From Nipponacmea schrenckii (taxonomy: Eukaryota; Mollusca; Gastropoda; Lottiidae), in the NCBI GenBank assembly GCA_030562195.1, contig JAUJPP010000005.1, positions 17,905,106 through 17,969,105 of the forward strand: a DNA stretch of 64,000 nt, written 5' to 3'. Positions 11,562 through 22,480 of the stretch are shown piece by piece. Position 1 is the first letter of the stretch, and each line of letters starts with the position of its first letter. The notes beneath the pieces were generated by a model. It did no database searches and had not been told where the DNA came from. It saw only the letters and a list, made by a program, of their open reading frames with translations. Made by a program: the position numbers and the translations under genes.

Positions 11562-11652
11562 AGTAGTATTAGAGTATTTAGATATCCGGCATCCCGCCAT
11601 TTCGCTATGCTCCACTTCGGTCTACCGGATATCTAAATACTCTAATACTACT
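11562..11652. repeat. Polinton terminal hairpin, copy C
   Basis: A 91-bp hairpin with the same 28-35-28 architecture as the other ends. One stem position differs (AGTAGTATTAG instead of AGTAGTAATAG) and the opposite arm carries the complementary change. The loop differs from the left-end loop of copies A, B and D at four positions. Confidence 0.9.
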
Positions 11653-11672
11653 TAGAATAAATAGACCAAAAA

Positions 11673-11846
11673 ATGTCTTTTATAAACATTCATTCCCCTA
11701 AAACCTATTTTGGATCAGGGGACATTCAGAAATCTTTAACTAAACTTCCAGGTTTCCTATGGGCTAAATATAAAGGTGAGAAACATCTCCCAGGTCATAA
11801 TTACAAGGTTAGATTTACGACTAGATGGAAATCAGTTAATAAATGA
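11673..11846 (+). pseudogene. integrase N-terminal fragment, copy C
   Basis: The first 58 codons match the integrase starts of copies A, B and D, beginning MSFINIHSP. Small deletions occur relative to copy D, and similarity stops at about 11840. The catalytic core is absent. Confidence 0.75.
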
Positions 11847-12667
11847 GAACTGTGAACATAACATGTATGTGTAGTCATGGAGTTGATATCGATCAATACT
11901 TTCTTTGTTCTGAATTGCGTTGTATTCTCAGTCAATTCATTTCAAGTCTGTCTTGGTTGTATACAGTTTAATTTCAATATTACTCTCGTTTTAATATTCT
12001 TTGGACAAGAGATTAACGTTATTATATTTGACTATTATCCAATCCAGGTATGTAATAGCTTTATTTAATATTAACGGTGTAATTATATCAAAATTTCGTA
12101 AGTTTGTCAATTCTCAAATTACTAGTAATGATTCCAGACAAAGAACAATGTTTACAATGATTTTAACGTTTTGGAAATTAATGTGATTTGAAATTATTTA
12201 TGAGACTTATCAAAAAAAGTTCAAAATTCTGTTAGAAAGGTGAGTGTGTAAAATATATAGTAAAATATATTCCATTATATATTTTCAGGTTACGTGGCAA
12301 ATATTCCATAGATGATTGAACGATCAATAAAAGTTCTAGAAAATTACCTAACAACATAACAAACAGTTGGTAACTAAGGACCGGTCCTACAGGAGCGGTT
12401 TCGATCATGCGCAGTTGAATAGAACAATAACATCCGCAACTGACGTAACATGTTATGAATAGCAACCAAATAACAACATCTGTAACTAACGACCGGTCTT
12501 ACAGGAGCGGTTTCGATCATGTGCAGTTATTAATAATAATTAATGTGTTTAAAACCATGTTGTATTGATTATGAATGTATAGAATGTATTTCTACATGGT
12601 ATCACTATCAGTATTGATTTTATAATAAAATTCTTTTGTTGTTTTATCAAATCTACTCTTTAAAAAT
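11847..12667. other. non-coding stretch inside copy C
   Basis: No convincing gene. It contains a two-copy repeat about 113 bp apart (around 12360-12417 and 12474-12528; shared words GACCGGTC and CAGGAGCGGTTTCGATCATG). Sequence resembling the copy-B region upstream of the MG-start gene appears only just before 12668. Confidence 0.5.
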
Positions 12668-12945
12668 ATGGGATTGATTTTAAAGCATGAAAAAGAAAAG
12701 TTCAATTACACTGGAGATGGTTTCTTCTCTGGATTGATGTCCCTTATACCAAAGGTTACATCCTTAGTAACTAAAAACAAAGACCTTATACCCTCGGGGG
12801 CTAAAGCGATTTCGTCAGTCGGGCAGGCAGCGAGTTCAATTAGCAAATCTGTCCAAAAAAAAAAAATGAATTAGATGAATTGCGCAAAATAAGAGAACTT
12901 AGACAAAAAGCGAAACAAGGCCAAGGATTTAAGGTGTTGGGATAA
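12668..12945 (+). pseudogene. small MG-start virion protein (PX/pVI-like position), copy C
   Basis: The protein starts MGLILKHEKEKF, so its Gly2 could be N-myristoylated, and continues with an amphipathic, Gly/Ser-rich stretch (DGFFSGLMSLIP). It lies directly upstream of the major capsid protein. A run of 12 A at about 12855-12866 puts the last 30 or so codons out of frame; they are still recognisable to a stop at 12943-12945. A membrane-active minor virion protein is a reasonable guess from position and composition, not from a recognised family. Confidence 0.55.
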
Positions 12946-12967
12946 AGCCTAAATCCTCTTATTAAAA

Positions 12968-14361
12968 ATGGCAAAACTCGATCCGATCTTTCAACTTCAT
13001 GAACCAATAGAATATACATTCAATAAGAAAAAGAAGACTACATCATTATATCTCCAACTGTTGGGTCCAAATCTCAGATTAATGACGGAGGTAGGGTCAC
13101 ATTTGAAATCAATTCGTTGTCCAATTGGTTACTTCTTTCCGATGCTTACTTCCGCTGTGATTTCAAAATTAAAGATGGATCTCCAAATCAAAATCGTTTT
13201 CCCCAGCAGATGGTAACATTGGAGAACAATTTCTTCCCCTCTTTATTTAGCGAAATGGTTTTAGAAGCCGGTTCAAATATAATTGAAACAATCAAACACC
13301 CAGGTGAGTTTGACACAATGCTTAAACATCTTTTGTATCCAAAAAATTATACAACGGCATCGGGTTGGATGCCAGACATGGGAGATGGGGAAATACAATC
13401 TCAAGAAGAAAATGTAGCAGCAGACGCCAACCTGGCGGCAGTTAGAACTAGTGTTAACAATTTGATCAATATCACCAAATTTCAAAATAATGAAGGTTAT
13501 TAACAGAGGGTTGTTTTTTACAATAAACCTGTTGATAGAAATAGCTGGGGTTCGTACATAAACTGGAGTCTCTACAGGTTGTTTGGATTTGTTTGAACAC
13601 AGGAAAGTTTACATTGGTCTACCCCTCAAAATCCATCTTCAAAGATTAATAAATAACGATAGAATATTTTTTGGAGAAAACAATTCTAATGCTAAATTAG
13701 AAATAACCGATATCCAATTATACGTGCCAGTAATAACCCCAACAATCGAAGTAGAAACAAGACTTCTTAGTAGTTGAAAAAAGATATTGAAATAGCATTT
13801 TTAAGAAGAAATACGATTGGATCGATAACAATCACAGGGGAGAATTTCACATGGCAAGTGACGAATACCACAAAACCAGCGAGATATTTAATACTTGGTT
13901 TCAAAAATCTTCCAGATTCACAAACGAACAACAACAACCTTTTTAAAGTAACTGGTGACAACTTTGGAGATCCTAAAATAAAAAGGGTTCAAGTAAGATT
14001 AAACAATGAAAATTATCCAAATCAACCCTTAAAAATTAATCCCGACACCAAGGACTTTAATGAGTTGTATAGAAACTATAAGCTAATGAGCGAATTATTT
14101 GGAAATGTACCACAGTTTAATTATTTCGATTTTATTTTCAATTATCCTATATTTTGTTTTGATCTCTCTGCTCATAAAGAAGATTTGTTCAAAACAGGAG
14201 TACAGTTGTCTGTATACATTGAAAAAACAGCTGGAGATATGGTAGGGTATTGTCTCTTGTTAGAGGAATCTCGTCATATCATAAATATAATGGATAGAAA
14301 GATGAATAGAATTGAATACATTTCTAACTTTAAAAATGAAACCAGAAGTTTTAGTCGCTAA
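12968..14361 (+). pseudogene. major capsid protein (double jelly-roll type), copy C
   Basis: It starts MAKLDPIFQ at 12968. The frame slips near 13030 in an A/G run, a stop interrupts at about 13501-13503, and a frame change occurs near 13560 and again near 13777. All segments match the copy-B gene at 56686-58012 in order. Length (about 440 residues), position next to the MG-start protein and beta-rich sequence fit the Polinton major capsid protein. The normal stop (TAA in copy B) is TAC here, so the last frame runs on to 14361 and overlaps the next gene. Confidence 0.7.
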
Positions 14362-14902
14362 AATATTAGAATCAATCGAAAAAGGGAAACCGAAAACAAT
14401 TAGTTATAATGGTATAAAGATACATATTTCACAATCAACTATTAACAAACTAAAAAATCATAAAGTACTGGACAATATTAATTATAATGAAATAGACAAG
14501 CAAGCTAAAGAAGGTGGGTTTCTATTTCTTCTCCCATTAATTTTCGGAGGATTAGCAGCTGCAGGTGCTGTTGCCGTTGCTGCAAGTGGTATAGCGTCAG
14601 CGGTAAATAAGAAAAAAGCAGAAGAAGCTGAAGCCAGAGAAAAACGTAGACATAATTTAGAAATGGAAAAATTAGCCAAAGGTTCTGAGATCAAGGATAT
14701 CTTAGCCAGTGTTAAAAAATTCAATCACGCAACCAAGAAAACAGTAAAAGAAGGTTTGTCTAAGATAATTGATCAAATTGATACGGGTGAAACTGGGTTT
14801 CAAAAAGAAGGAGAGGGTTTAACACTTAAACACATTCGCAGTGGTGATTGTTTGTATCTTTCGAAATATAAAGGAGAAGGTATTGTATTAAACCCTCATT
14901 AA
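14336..14902 (+). CDS. hydrophobic virion-type protein, copy C (intact)
   Basis: This is an open frame of 188 codons starting MKPEVLVAK. Residues about 60-90 form one long Gly/Ala-rich hydrophobic segment (FLFLLPLIFGGLAAAG), followed by a highly charged helix rich in Lys, Glu and Ala, and a C-terminus with repeated GEG/SGDC motifs. Polintons often encode a protein like this beside the capsid gene; its function is unknown to me, and a membrane-interacting minor capsid component is a guess. I chose the ATG at 14336 because copy B has its conserved start there; an upstream ATG at 14312 overlaps the capsid gene. Confidence 0.7.
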   Translation: MKPEVLVAKILESIEKGKPKTISYNGIKIHISQSTINKLKNHKVLDNINYNEIDKQAKEGGFLFLLPLIFGGLAAAGAVAVAASGIASAVNKKKAEEAEAREKRRHNLEMEKLAKGSEIKDILASVKKFNHATKKTVKEGLSKIIDQIDTGETGFQKEGEGLTLKHIRSGDCLYLSKYKGEGIVLNPH

Positions 14903-14907
14903 AAAAA

Positions 14908-16057
14908 TGTGAAACTTAAAACTTCAATAGGTTTCCACAAAACCAGGGTTAAATTGTTGGTCAAGAAGGATCAGAAAAAACACCCATTTAAGAAGTTAAA
15001 ACACCCAAATGGTTAAATTTAATTCCCCTTTTCATTAATACACAACTCCAATAATTATATTGAAATACTTAATTTAAGATGACAAAACTTTTAAAAGAAT
15101 TTATAATTATTGTTAAAAGAAAACAACCCACATCAAAACTGAAATTTAAGTTGAAATAACCAAAAATTGAACATTAGATTTTTAAAGACAATAAAAGAAA
15201 AACCCGATCATATTTTGATGACTGGTAGCAAAATGAAGAATTTCAACAAAAATTCCTTTCGAAAAGAAGAATCACAATTGTCATTGAATATTCAAATAAA
15301 ATCATTTGATAAAATAAATTTTCATTAAATAACTAAATGTTTTTTGTTTGAATTAAAAGATAAAATTTCTAAAGACTCCAATCAAAAATTTTATGGTATG
15401 GAAAGATGAATTTAAAAAATTTTAGAAACAATGTTTCAATCCCGACGATATATATATCTTTGTAAGTACAAGAAAACCAAATACAAAATTAAGACAAATT
15501 TTACAGTTAAAAATAACTGATTGGAAAAAGAAACAGAAAGTAGAATTTTTGAAAACTAAATAAATGAAAATCTAAAATTGAAAAGAAATTTATCCAAATG
15601 GGAATTGGTTTTTTCAAATTTTAACCTATTCGATATCAACAATATTATTCCTTATTAAATTGTTTCACCTCCTGCAATACAAAACCAAAAATCATTTTAG
15701 TTTAAAAATTTACTTGATATAAAAGTTATTTTTCAAAACCGTCTCAAAACCAAAGTCTATAAAACCACAGGTATGATTATGAGTTATTATTCAACGGCTT
15801 GGAAGATATTTGATTTTCTGAATAAGATAGATACAAAAAACCCTTTTATATAAATTAACACACGGAATAATGAATTTTTATCATCGAATTCGAATTTCCT
15901 CCAATTCACTGATTTAATAAGTATTAAAATCTAATTTTACTAAAAAGTTTGGAGCAATTTACAAACAAATGAAATATGTTGAGCTACATATCATTGAATA
16001 TTTGATGAAACGATGAATATGGTAAAATAATCCAATTAAGAAATACGAATTTTAATA
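14908..16057 (+). pseudogene. degraded packaging ATPase region, copy C
   Basis: Word-by-word similarity to the copy-B ATPase remains (the GGTTTCCACAAAA start region near 14930, the Walker A area near 14965, the Walker B area near 15205), but substitutions and small gaps are so dense that no frame is open. Genes on either side match copy B far better. The sharp change at both borders suggests poor consensus sequence here rather than ordinary decay. Confidence 0.6.
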
Positions 16058-16253
16058 ATTTTGATTTGGAGAAGGAATAACTTTTTTATCAGATGATCCC
16101 GAACAATTACTAAACAGACTTAGTGTAATTATTGAAGCAATGAAACATGGACATCAATCTGATTCAAATGAAATACACGCTATTTTAAAAAGATTATTAG
16201 AAAAGGGAATTATAAATAAAGACGATTATATTAATGTTGTAAAAAATGGATGA
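16058..16253 (+). pseudogene. gene Y C-terminal fragment, copy C
   Basis: The last 60 or so codons match gene Y of copy B (motif TFLSDDPEQLLNRL). The stop at 16251-16253 overlaps the ATG of the penton-like gene at 16246, exactly as in copy B. The N-terminal part is lost in the degraded region upstream. Confidence 0.7.
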
Positions 16254-16972
16254 GGAGTTTTTCATAATAACATCTAAATCCTCGAAAATAAGATTAACCC
16301 TAGATTATGAATGTGAACTAGATTCAAATAAAAGCTACAAGTTAGGACTAAAATATTTTTCAGTTTACAATTCAATAAGAAATGTTAGTGAACAGAATAA
16401 CCAATTGAAAATTTCTAAAGACGATGGAAGAACATTTAAATTATTAACATTATTACCAGGAAGTTATGAATATGTTTCCATCAACGAATATATATCTCAA
16501 TTTGTCGGAAGTCATAAGGACAGACCAAATATTGAATTCGAAGGCAATTTAAATCTGAACAAAATAAAACTTAATTTGAGACCGAAACATAAAGTAGATT
16601 TCAATGTAGAAAACTCAATAAATGAATTATTAGGTTTTGAAAAGAAATTGTATACCAAATCTACACTTGCTCCTTATAAAGCAAATATTGAAAACGATAT
16701 CGATATCATCAATATTCATTTCAATTTGTTTGATGGGGGATTTTTCAATAAAAAAAACAACAAATCATTTTCAGTATTCCAACGTTTACGGTTCCAATCG
16801 GTTATAGAATAGTAGAAAAACCGTTTCAAACCAGTATCTTCCGATAAATACCACAGGTATTAAAGATATCAATTTAGATATAAAAGACGGCCGTGGAAGA
16901 TATTTAGATTTTGGTGAGGAAGAAATATGTATTCAATTACACGTTTCCTCATCTTCATCCATAATTATGTAA
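16246..16972 (+). pseudogene. penton-like minor capsid protein, copy C (frameshifted)
   Basis: It starts MDEEFFIITS. The frame is open for about 165 codons (the best N-terminal half in the window), then is lost in an A-rich run near 16750; the conserved C-terminal part continues in another frame to about 16970. A YxLGLxxFxxYNS-type N-terminus and a DGRGRYLDFGEE C-terminus are what I associate with the Polinton penton. It is the last gene of the capsid block and meets the polymerase tail to tail. Confidence 0.55.
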
Positions 16973-17188
16973 TCGTAATCATCGAATTCGTAATTTTCAA
17001 CCATATTCACTTCATCTTTATTACCCTAAGGATACATAATTTTCCATTTCTGTTTGGTGCTTTTCTTTTAATCAAATTCAAATTATGTTTGAATACTTTC
17101 TTTTGTTAATCTTTCGGAATGACCACACCATCTGTAAAACTTTTTTTTCCAAGGTTTATCGAATTCGTTTTCAATATCTTTTCCATTT
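16933..17188 (-). pseudogene. polB: polymerase C-terminal fragment, copy C
   Basis: The minus strand matches the last 85 or so codons of copy-B polymerase (the region after motif C). It ends abruptly at 17188, where sequence identical to the inside of RT1 begins. Confidence 0.75.
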
Positions 17189-17318
17189 CAGTTTTGTTCG
17201 AACCAGTATTCTTTATTCAAGGATGACTCCTTAAATGGCCAAATTTTCAAAACTTTTTGATTCGTCCTTGTCTCCTTCTAATCAATTAAGTACTACGTTA
17301 ACATTTTACAACAAGAAA
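17189..17318 (+). mobile_element. RT1 ORF1 fragment at contig end
   Basis: Nearly identical to 32151-32277 (RT1 ORF1), with one extra T in a T-run and one substitution. It is truncated on the left against polymerase and on the right by the N gap. Confidence 0.9.
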
Positions 17319-17818
17319 NNNNNNNNNNNNNNNNNNNNNNNNNNNNNNNNNNNNNNNNNNNNNNNNNNNNNNNNNNNNNNNNNNNNNNNNNNNNNNNNNN
17401 NNNNNNNNNNNNNNNNNNNNNNNNNNNNNNNNNNNNNNNNNNNNNNNNNNNNNNNNNNNNNNNNNNNNNNNNNNNNNNNNNNNNNNNNNNNNNNNNNNNN
17501 NNNNNNNNNNNNNNNNNNNNNNNNNNNNNNNNNNNNNNNNNNNNNNNNNNNNNNNNNNNNNNNNNNNNNNNNNNNNNNNNNNNNNNNNNNNNNNNNNNNN
17601 NNNNNNNNNNNNNNNNNNNNNNNNNNNNNNNNNNNNNNNNNNNNNNNNNNNNNNNNNNNNNNNNNNNNNNNNNNNNNNNNNNNNNNNNNNNNNNNNNNNN
17701 NNNNNNNNNNNNNNNNNNNNNNNNNNNNNNNNNNNNNNNNNNNNNNNNNNNNNNNNNNNNNNNNNNNNNNNNNNNNNNNNNNNNNNNNNNNNNNNNNNNN
17801 NNNNNNNNNNNNNNNNNN
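17319..17818. other. assembly gap of exactly 500 N
   Basis: The run is 500 N, a placeholder size, so the true distance is unknown. Open frames that cross it are meaningless. Confidence 0.99.
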
Positions 17819-17956
17819 ACGCTAAGTCAGACACGATATTTCGATGAAAAATTATCCGATCATCACCAAAATCGATAGAGATCATCTTCATAATGACACT
17901 GACCCACAAATTAAAAATCAAAAGAATCCATAAAGAATTGTAGCCGGTAGAGTGAG

Positions 17957-20236
17957 CACCCTGATTTCTCGCTTAATATAATTGGTGGAATTTCAAAACT
18001 TCAACAGTTGAAAGGCGATATCATTTAAATATATTTACATTTCAACTATCACTCCCTTAAATGAATTAGTTAAACAAACTGGCGTTCATTTTTCGATGAA
18101 CTGTAGTTTGTCACGTGATACTATGACGTGATTGACGTCGTCAAGACACCACATAATGACACAATCTAAGATTTGTGGCAAATTCAAGGGAACCGATCAT
18201 AAAAAAGAATAAATTGTGTTAATAAAAGTATCTGAATGTAAATTTAAAAATTAAACGTTGGTCTCACTAGCATTATTGGTGTGTAAATGTTTACAACGCT
18301 TAATCCTTAATTTAACCAAATTTGGATGGAAAAAAAATCCAATTTCCGGTTTTGCCCCTAATGACGTAATTACGTAACTTTCGGTCTATAACAGCTAGGT
18401 GAAAAGTGCAAACTGTTTTATAAATAACTTGTAAATAGAAATATTTAAAAGATTAGCTCCAGCTCCATTTTAAATTTTGGTTACATTTTTTCAAGTCTTA
18501 CGACAGGCACTGTTGATAAACCGATTTCGATGAAATTTAGATCATGGATACATTTAATCGTTGGCCACATTTCTATGAATAGCGATTTTCGAATTTCGAT
18601 TTTTTTTTCGAAATATTCGAATTTGAAATTTTTCCAATTTCGGTCACTTTAACCGAAAAGTGATTTGCAGGGACTTGTAATACTTCATCAGTCGACTTTT
18701 GCATTCATCTTGTGGTCAAAGGGGGATAATTTCATCGGTTGATTTCTGGATTCCCCTGGTGGAATGTACCAAATTTCAGGTCATTTTTCACAAAAAAAAA
18801 GATATTTGGAGGCAGGATTGAGACATACCTAGATTGTACGAGCACTGTTACTTTCCTCCACCTTTCCCTACGGTATCGCGTGATCTATGAAATGCGGTTC
18901 GACATGTCGGCGGTACCTTCACCGCTGCTGCATTTTGTGTACCATGGAAATGACCCTTGAAAATCTGGAGTGGGGACTCGGTACACTACAGAGCCGCTCT
19001 ATAATACGTCGACTAGCTTTCACACTGTACCAAAATTCCAGCTTATTTTTCTCAAAAAAAAGGTTTTTGGTGTGGCCATTGAGACATACCTAGATGGCAT
19101 AATTTTTACCTAACTGTAGCGGTCGTCTGTGTTTGCCGGATCGTCGCGTGCCCATACTCACCGCTTCGCTATGATCGACCTTTGACTATACTGGGCACGC
19201 GAAGTTTCCTATACTGTCTGTGTTGACACGTGGAGTTTTCTTGGCTCGGCTCGGCTGAGTGTTTCTACCATCTAAGGACTCAGACCGCCAATTCATTTGT
19301 CATCTGTTTCAATGTTAAATCACGAAATTCAACCTTCCATAACTTTTTCCAGAAACCTCGTTAAAATCTATCCTGTGTGTCAAATGAAAGCCTGGTTTCT
19401 GTACAAAATTTCAATACAGCATGACCATGAAAATTTTGAACTTAACAAAATGAAAGTAAAACACTACATTTTTATCAACATCAACTTGACTGTCACTGCA
19501 CACAAAACCACTATTTTTAGAAATAATCTTCCGCATATTAAATTTCTCATTATCTCAGAAATTCTGAAAGAAAATGCAATTTCAGACATCAAATTTCAAA
19601 TCTTGACCAAAATTTAGTCAAAAATGGGCATGCAAAAACCCCCAAAGGAAGGGAGAAAGAGGATTTCTAAAAATAAAAAGAACTAAATTCGTTTTTGTGG
19701 TCTGAGTCCGTCCGTCTTCCCCCGGCTAGTCTTCCCCTGACAATACGAAGCGATATGTATACATGTACCTACATTTCATAGATTTGCACAAGCATTTTTG
19801 AACATGTGAAAACATACCTAGATTTGATAAATTTTCCCTTATTATGGGAGAGCAAGTTGGCTGGGTCTGAGTCAGTAGTACGGGATTTAAAGCGAACCAC
19901 AATAACGCACGCCAGCCGCCACTTGTAATACGAGTGGAGATAGGGTAGAGGCCAGGTTTCGATGTACAGATTTCGAGTTTTTGCTAGTCGGTACAGCATG
20001 ACGTCAAAGTAAAAGGGGAATCCTTGAGTGAATGAGAGGGGCTAAGGCATGGTTACAGTGGAAGTATTCTTGAGTTTGGACAGTAGTGTGCCTCGTACCC
20101 GCTGGTAGTCGGTCAAGCGTGTCGTTACAGGAAAGGGGAATCCTTGAGCGAATGAGTGGGGCTAAGGTACAAGCCTGGTTACGGTGGAGGTATTCTAGAG
20201 TTTGGACTGTAATATACCGTGTTCCCACTGGAAGAA
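17957..20236. repeat. module M, inverted copy
   Basis: This is the reverse complement of about 9096-11480 with high similarity, including the T-rich spacer, the repeated 12-mer (as ACATACCTAGAT at 18823, 19084 and 19814) and the two-unit repeat. It lacks most of one arm of the 66-bp palindrome. Positions 17819-17956 before it resemble 22385-22480 loosely. No gene seen. Confidence 0.8.
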
Positions 20237-20521
20237 CCTGGTTTAATGATTGGTAACTCTCAATCTTCTCTAATTTTCCTCAAAAACATATGAAACATCT
20301 ACAAATAGTATTCGATCGTTTAAGATCCCATGATTTAAAACTCAAAATCAGTAAATGTTCCTTCCTACAGAACGAAACCTCATATCTGGGATTTAGAATA
20401 ACATCCGAAGGCATTAAACCAGACGAAAATAAGGTCAAGGCAATTAGACAAATGCCCCCTCCTACAACGGTCAGGGAAACACGCTCATTCTTAGGTTTAA
20501 TTTCCTTTTATAGAAGATTTG
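20237..20521 (+). mobile_element. gypsy RT fragment beside copy D
   Basis: Matches 7976-8240 and the far end of the gypsy fragment at 9070-9095 in reverse complement, but about 840 bp of RT between them are deleted. It ends in FYRRF at the Polinton hairpin, the same junction as in copy A. Confidence 0.85.
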
Positions 20522-20612
20522 AGTAGTAATAGAGTATTTAGATATCCGGCATCCCTCCATTTCGCTTTGCTCCACTCCGGTCTACCGGATATCTAAATAC
20601 TCTATTACTACT
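20522..20612. repeat. Polinton terminal hairpin, copy D
   Basis: 91 bp, perfect 28-bp arms and a 35-nt loop identical to the copy-B left end. Confidence 0.92.
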
Positions 20613-20633
20613 TAGAATAAATAGACCAAAAAA

Positions 20634-20904
20634 ATGTCTTTTATAAACATTCACTCCCCTTAAACCTATTTCGGATCAGGTGACATTCAAAAATCTCTAA
20701 CCAAACTTCCTGGTTTCCCATGGGCTAAATATAAAGGTGAGAAACATCTTCCAGGTCATAACTACACTGGACCGGGAACTAGGTTAGATTTACGATTGGA
20801 TGAAAATGATAATCCAAAACCAGGTGAAGAACCAGTTAATAGATTTGATAATGCTGCACTTAAACACGATAAACTATACAGGACTTACAATTTCGACATG
20901 AAGC
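20634..20904 (+). pseudogene. integrase N-terminal fragment, copy D
   Basis: It begins at the same ATG as the other copies and is broken by an in-frame TAA about eight codons in (AAA in copies A and C). It ends where a foldback element is inserted at 20905. The rest of copy D is absent; unrelated sequence follows the foldback. Confidence 0.8.
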
Positions 20905-21592
20905 TATGGAAGGGAATAGCTGCCATAATTAGATGCAATGAAGAAGTGTCTAATTCCATTGTAATTAGTCAAATGACATGTATGTTTAACGGTAAGATCA
21001 CTCTTGTTTTTGTAGAATATAATATTACTAAAGACTTTTTACATTAGATGTATGTCACAAACCACCCTTCATAACACACTGGTTATTTGTCGCGTGCAGT
21101 TTCTCTTTTAACATTTCACTTTTGTCATATCTATTTTGTCGTATCTTTTACGTTCATCACATGACCATCACGTGACCAAAAAATAGAAATCATTTAAAAA
21201 TAAAGACAAGAAAAACAATTCTTAACCTGGAAAGGGGCTTTAGCAAAGAGACAGTTTAAGCAAAGGCTTAAACAATCGAACTTAAATGGGAAATCGAAAA
21301 TGTTATGTATAATAAATTGTTGACCCAATTCATTCACCGTCTGTCATGAAGAACAAGACTATAAATTCCACTGGGAGCAGTTCTTAAATGATTTATATTT
21401 TTTGGTCACGTGATGGTCATGTGATGAACGTAAAAGATACGACAAAATAGATATGACAAAAGTGAAATGTAATTGGAGAAACTGCACGCGACAAATAACC
21501 AATGTGTTATGGAGGGGGGTTTGTGACATACATCTAATGTAAAATGTATTTAGTAATATTATATTCTACAAAAACAAGAGTGTTCTTACCGT
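20905..21592. mobile_element. foldback element, truncated copy
   Basis: Same as 24567-25254 in the second duplication unit. The left outer inverted repeat is present and the right outer one is missing, because the duplication stops at the end of the inner element. The inner element (20990-21592) has arms of about 195 bp. Confidence 0.75.
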
Positions 21593-21596
21593 TTTT

Positions 21597-22480
21597 ATTT
21601 ATTATTGTGAAGCATTCACTAAATAAATAATAATTTAATCATTATTGCAAGACGGGGAAATATACTTCAGAAAAAGTAAAAGAAGGTAAAAATCTTATTT
21701 AAACACAGTTTCAGGTATGTCCTGTGGAATCACTAGTTTATGTATCAATTTTCATTGATAATATCACATCTTCACAGAATATAATAAAGTTTATTGTGTA
21801 TTATTAAAACTGATTAAGGAATACTATCTCTTAGAATGGACATAATATACCTTTCAAACTTCGTCAATCAGTTGGACTTTCTACATGCCAAATATTTCTT
21901 ATATAAATTTCACAACAATAACCAAATCTATATTTAAATCAGTTAAAATAATATTATGGCCAAAGGAAGTGATAAGTTAGATTATTTACAGCTTTCGAGT
22001 TGAGGTCGAAACTATATTGTTTTCGTTTTTACGTATTCAGTCGAAACGTATTGTAATCGTTCGGATTATTTTTTTTTTTTTTTAGCGATTCTCGGACGAG
22101 CTTGCAGACGAATTGGTAATAGGTACAGACATTGGTACCTCATAGTTGACCTTAGAATAAGGTTTAAATTCCAAATATAGCTTGCCAGGCAAAGTAATAT
22201 ACAACATTAAATTAAACAAAACCAGAAGTTCTGTCTCCGACCGTAGGTGAAAACCGGAAATTGAGGTTTTTTTGCTCTTTCATCTTAATTTTCAGTTCGA
22301 TTTTCGAACGGATTTTCATATTTAAAGATAAATTGCCAGGCAAGGTAATATATGCCCACTGGCAGCATTGTTTATGAATAAAACCTATGCTAGAAAATTA
22401 TCGGATCATCATTAAATTTAATAGTGCACATCTTCAAAATGAAATCAACACACATACAAACAATCAAAAGAATACATACC
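21597..22480. other. non-coding spacer between the two duplication units
   Basis: AT-rich, with a T13 run near 22070. Nothing coding seen. Positions 22385-22480 resemble 17819-17940. Confidence 0.6.

Larger units (their letters stand above)
11562..17188 (+). mobile_element. Polinton copy C (rearranged, capsid half retained)
   Basis: After the terminal hairpin come 58 codons of integrase start, about 820 bp of other sequence, then the small MG-start protein, major capsid protein, hydrophobic virion protein, ATPase remnant, gene Y tail, penton-like protein and the last 256 bp of polymerase (minus strand). In copy B these capsid genes sit at the opposite end from integrase, so copy C has lost or rearranged the middle. 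It is cut at 17188 by a fragment of RT1. Confidence 0.85.
18820..21596. repeat. first unit of a 2.8-kb direct duplication
   Basis: Almost identical to 22481-25257 (offset 3661-3662; only scattered differences, for example at 20907). It contains part of module M, the gypsy end, the Polinton hairpin, the integrase start and most of a foldback element. It begins at the 12-mer ATACCTAGATTG and stops at the outer end of the inner foldback (after CCGTTT). Confidence 0.9.

Noticed and set aside
17235..17921. Long frames across the N gaps (also 41123-42105)
   Set aside because: The open stretch is made of N; no information.
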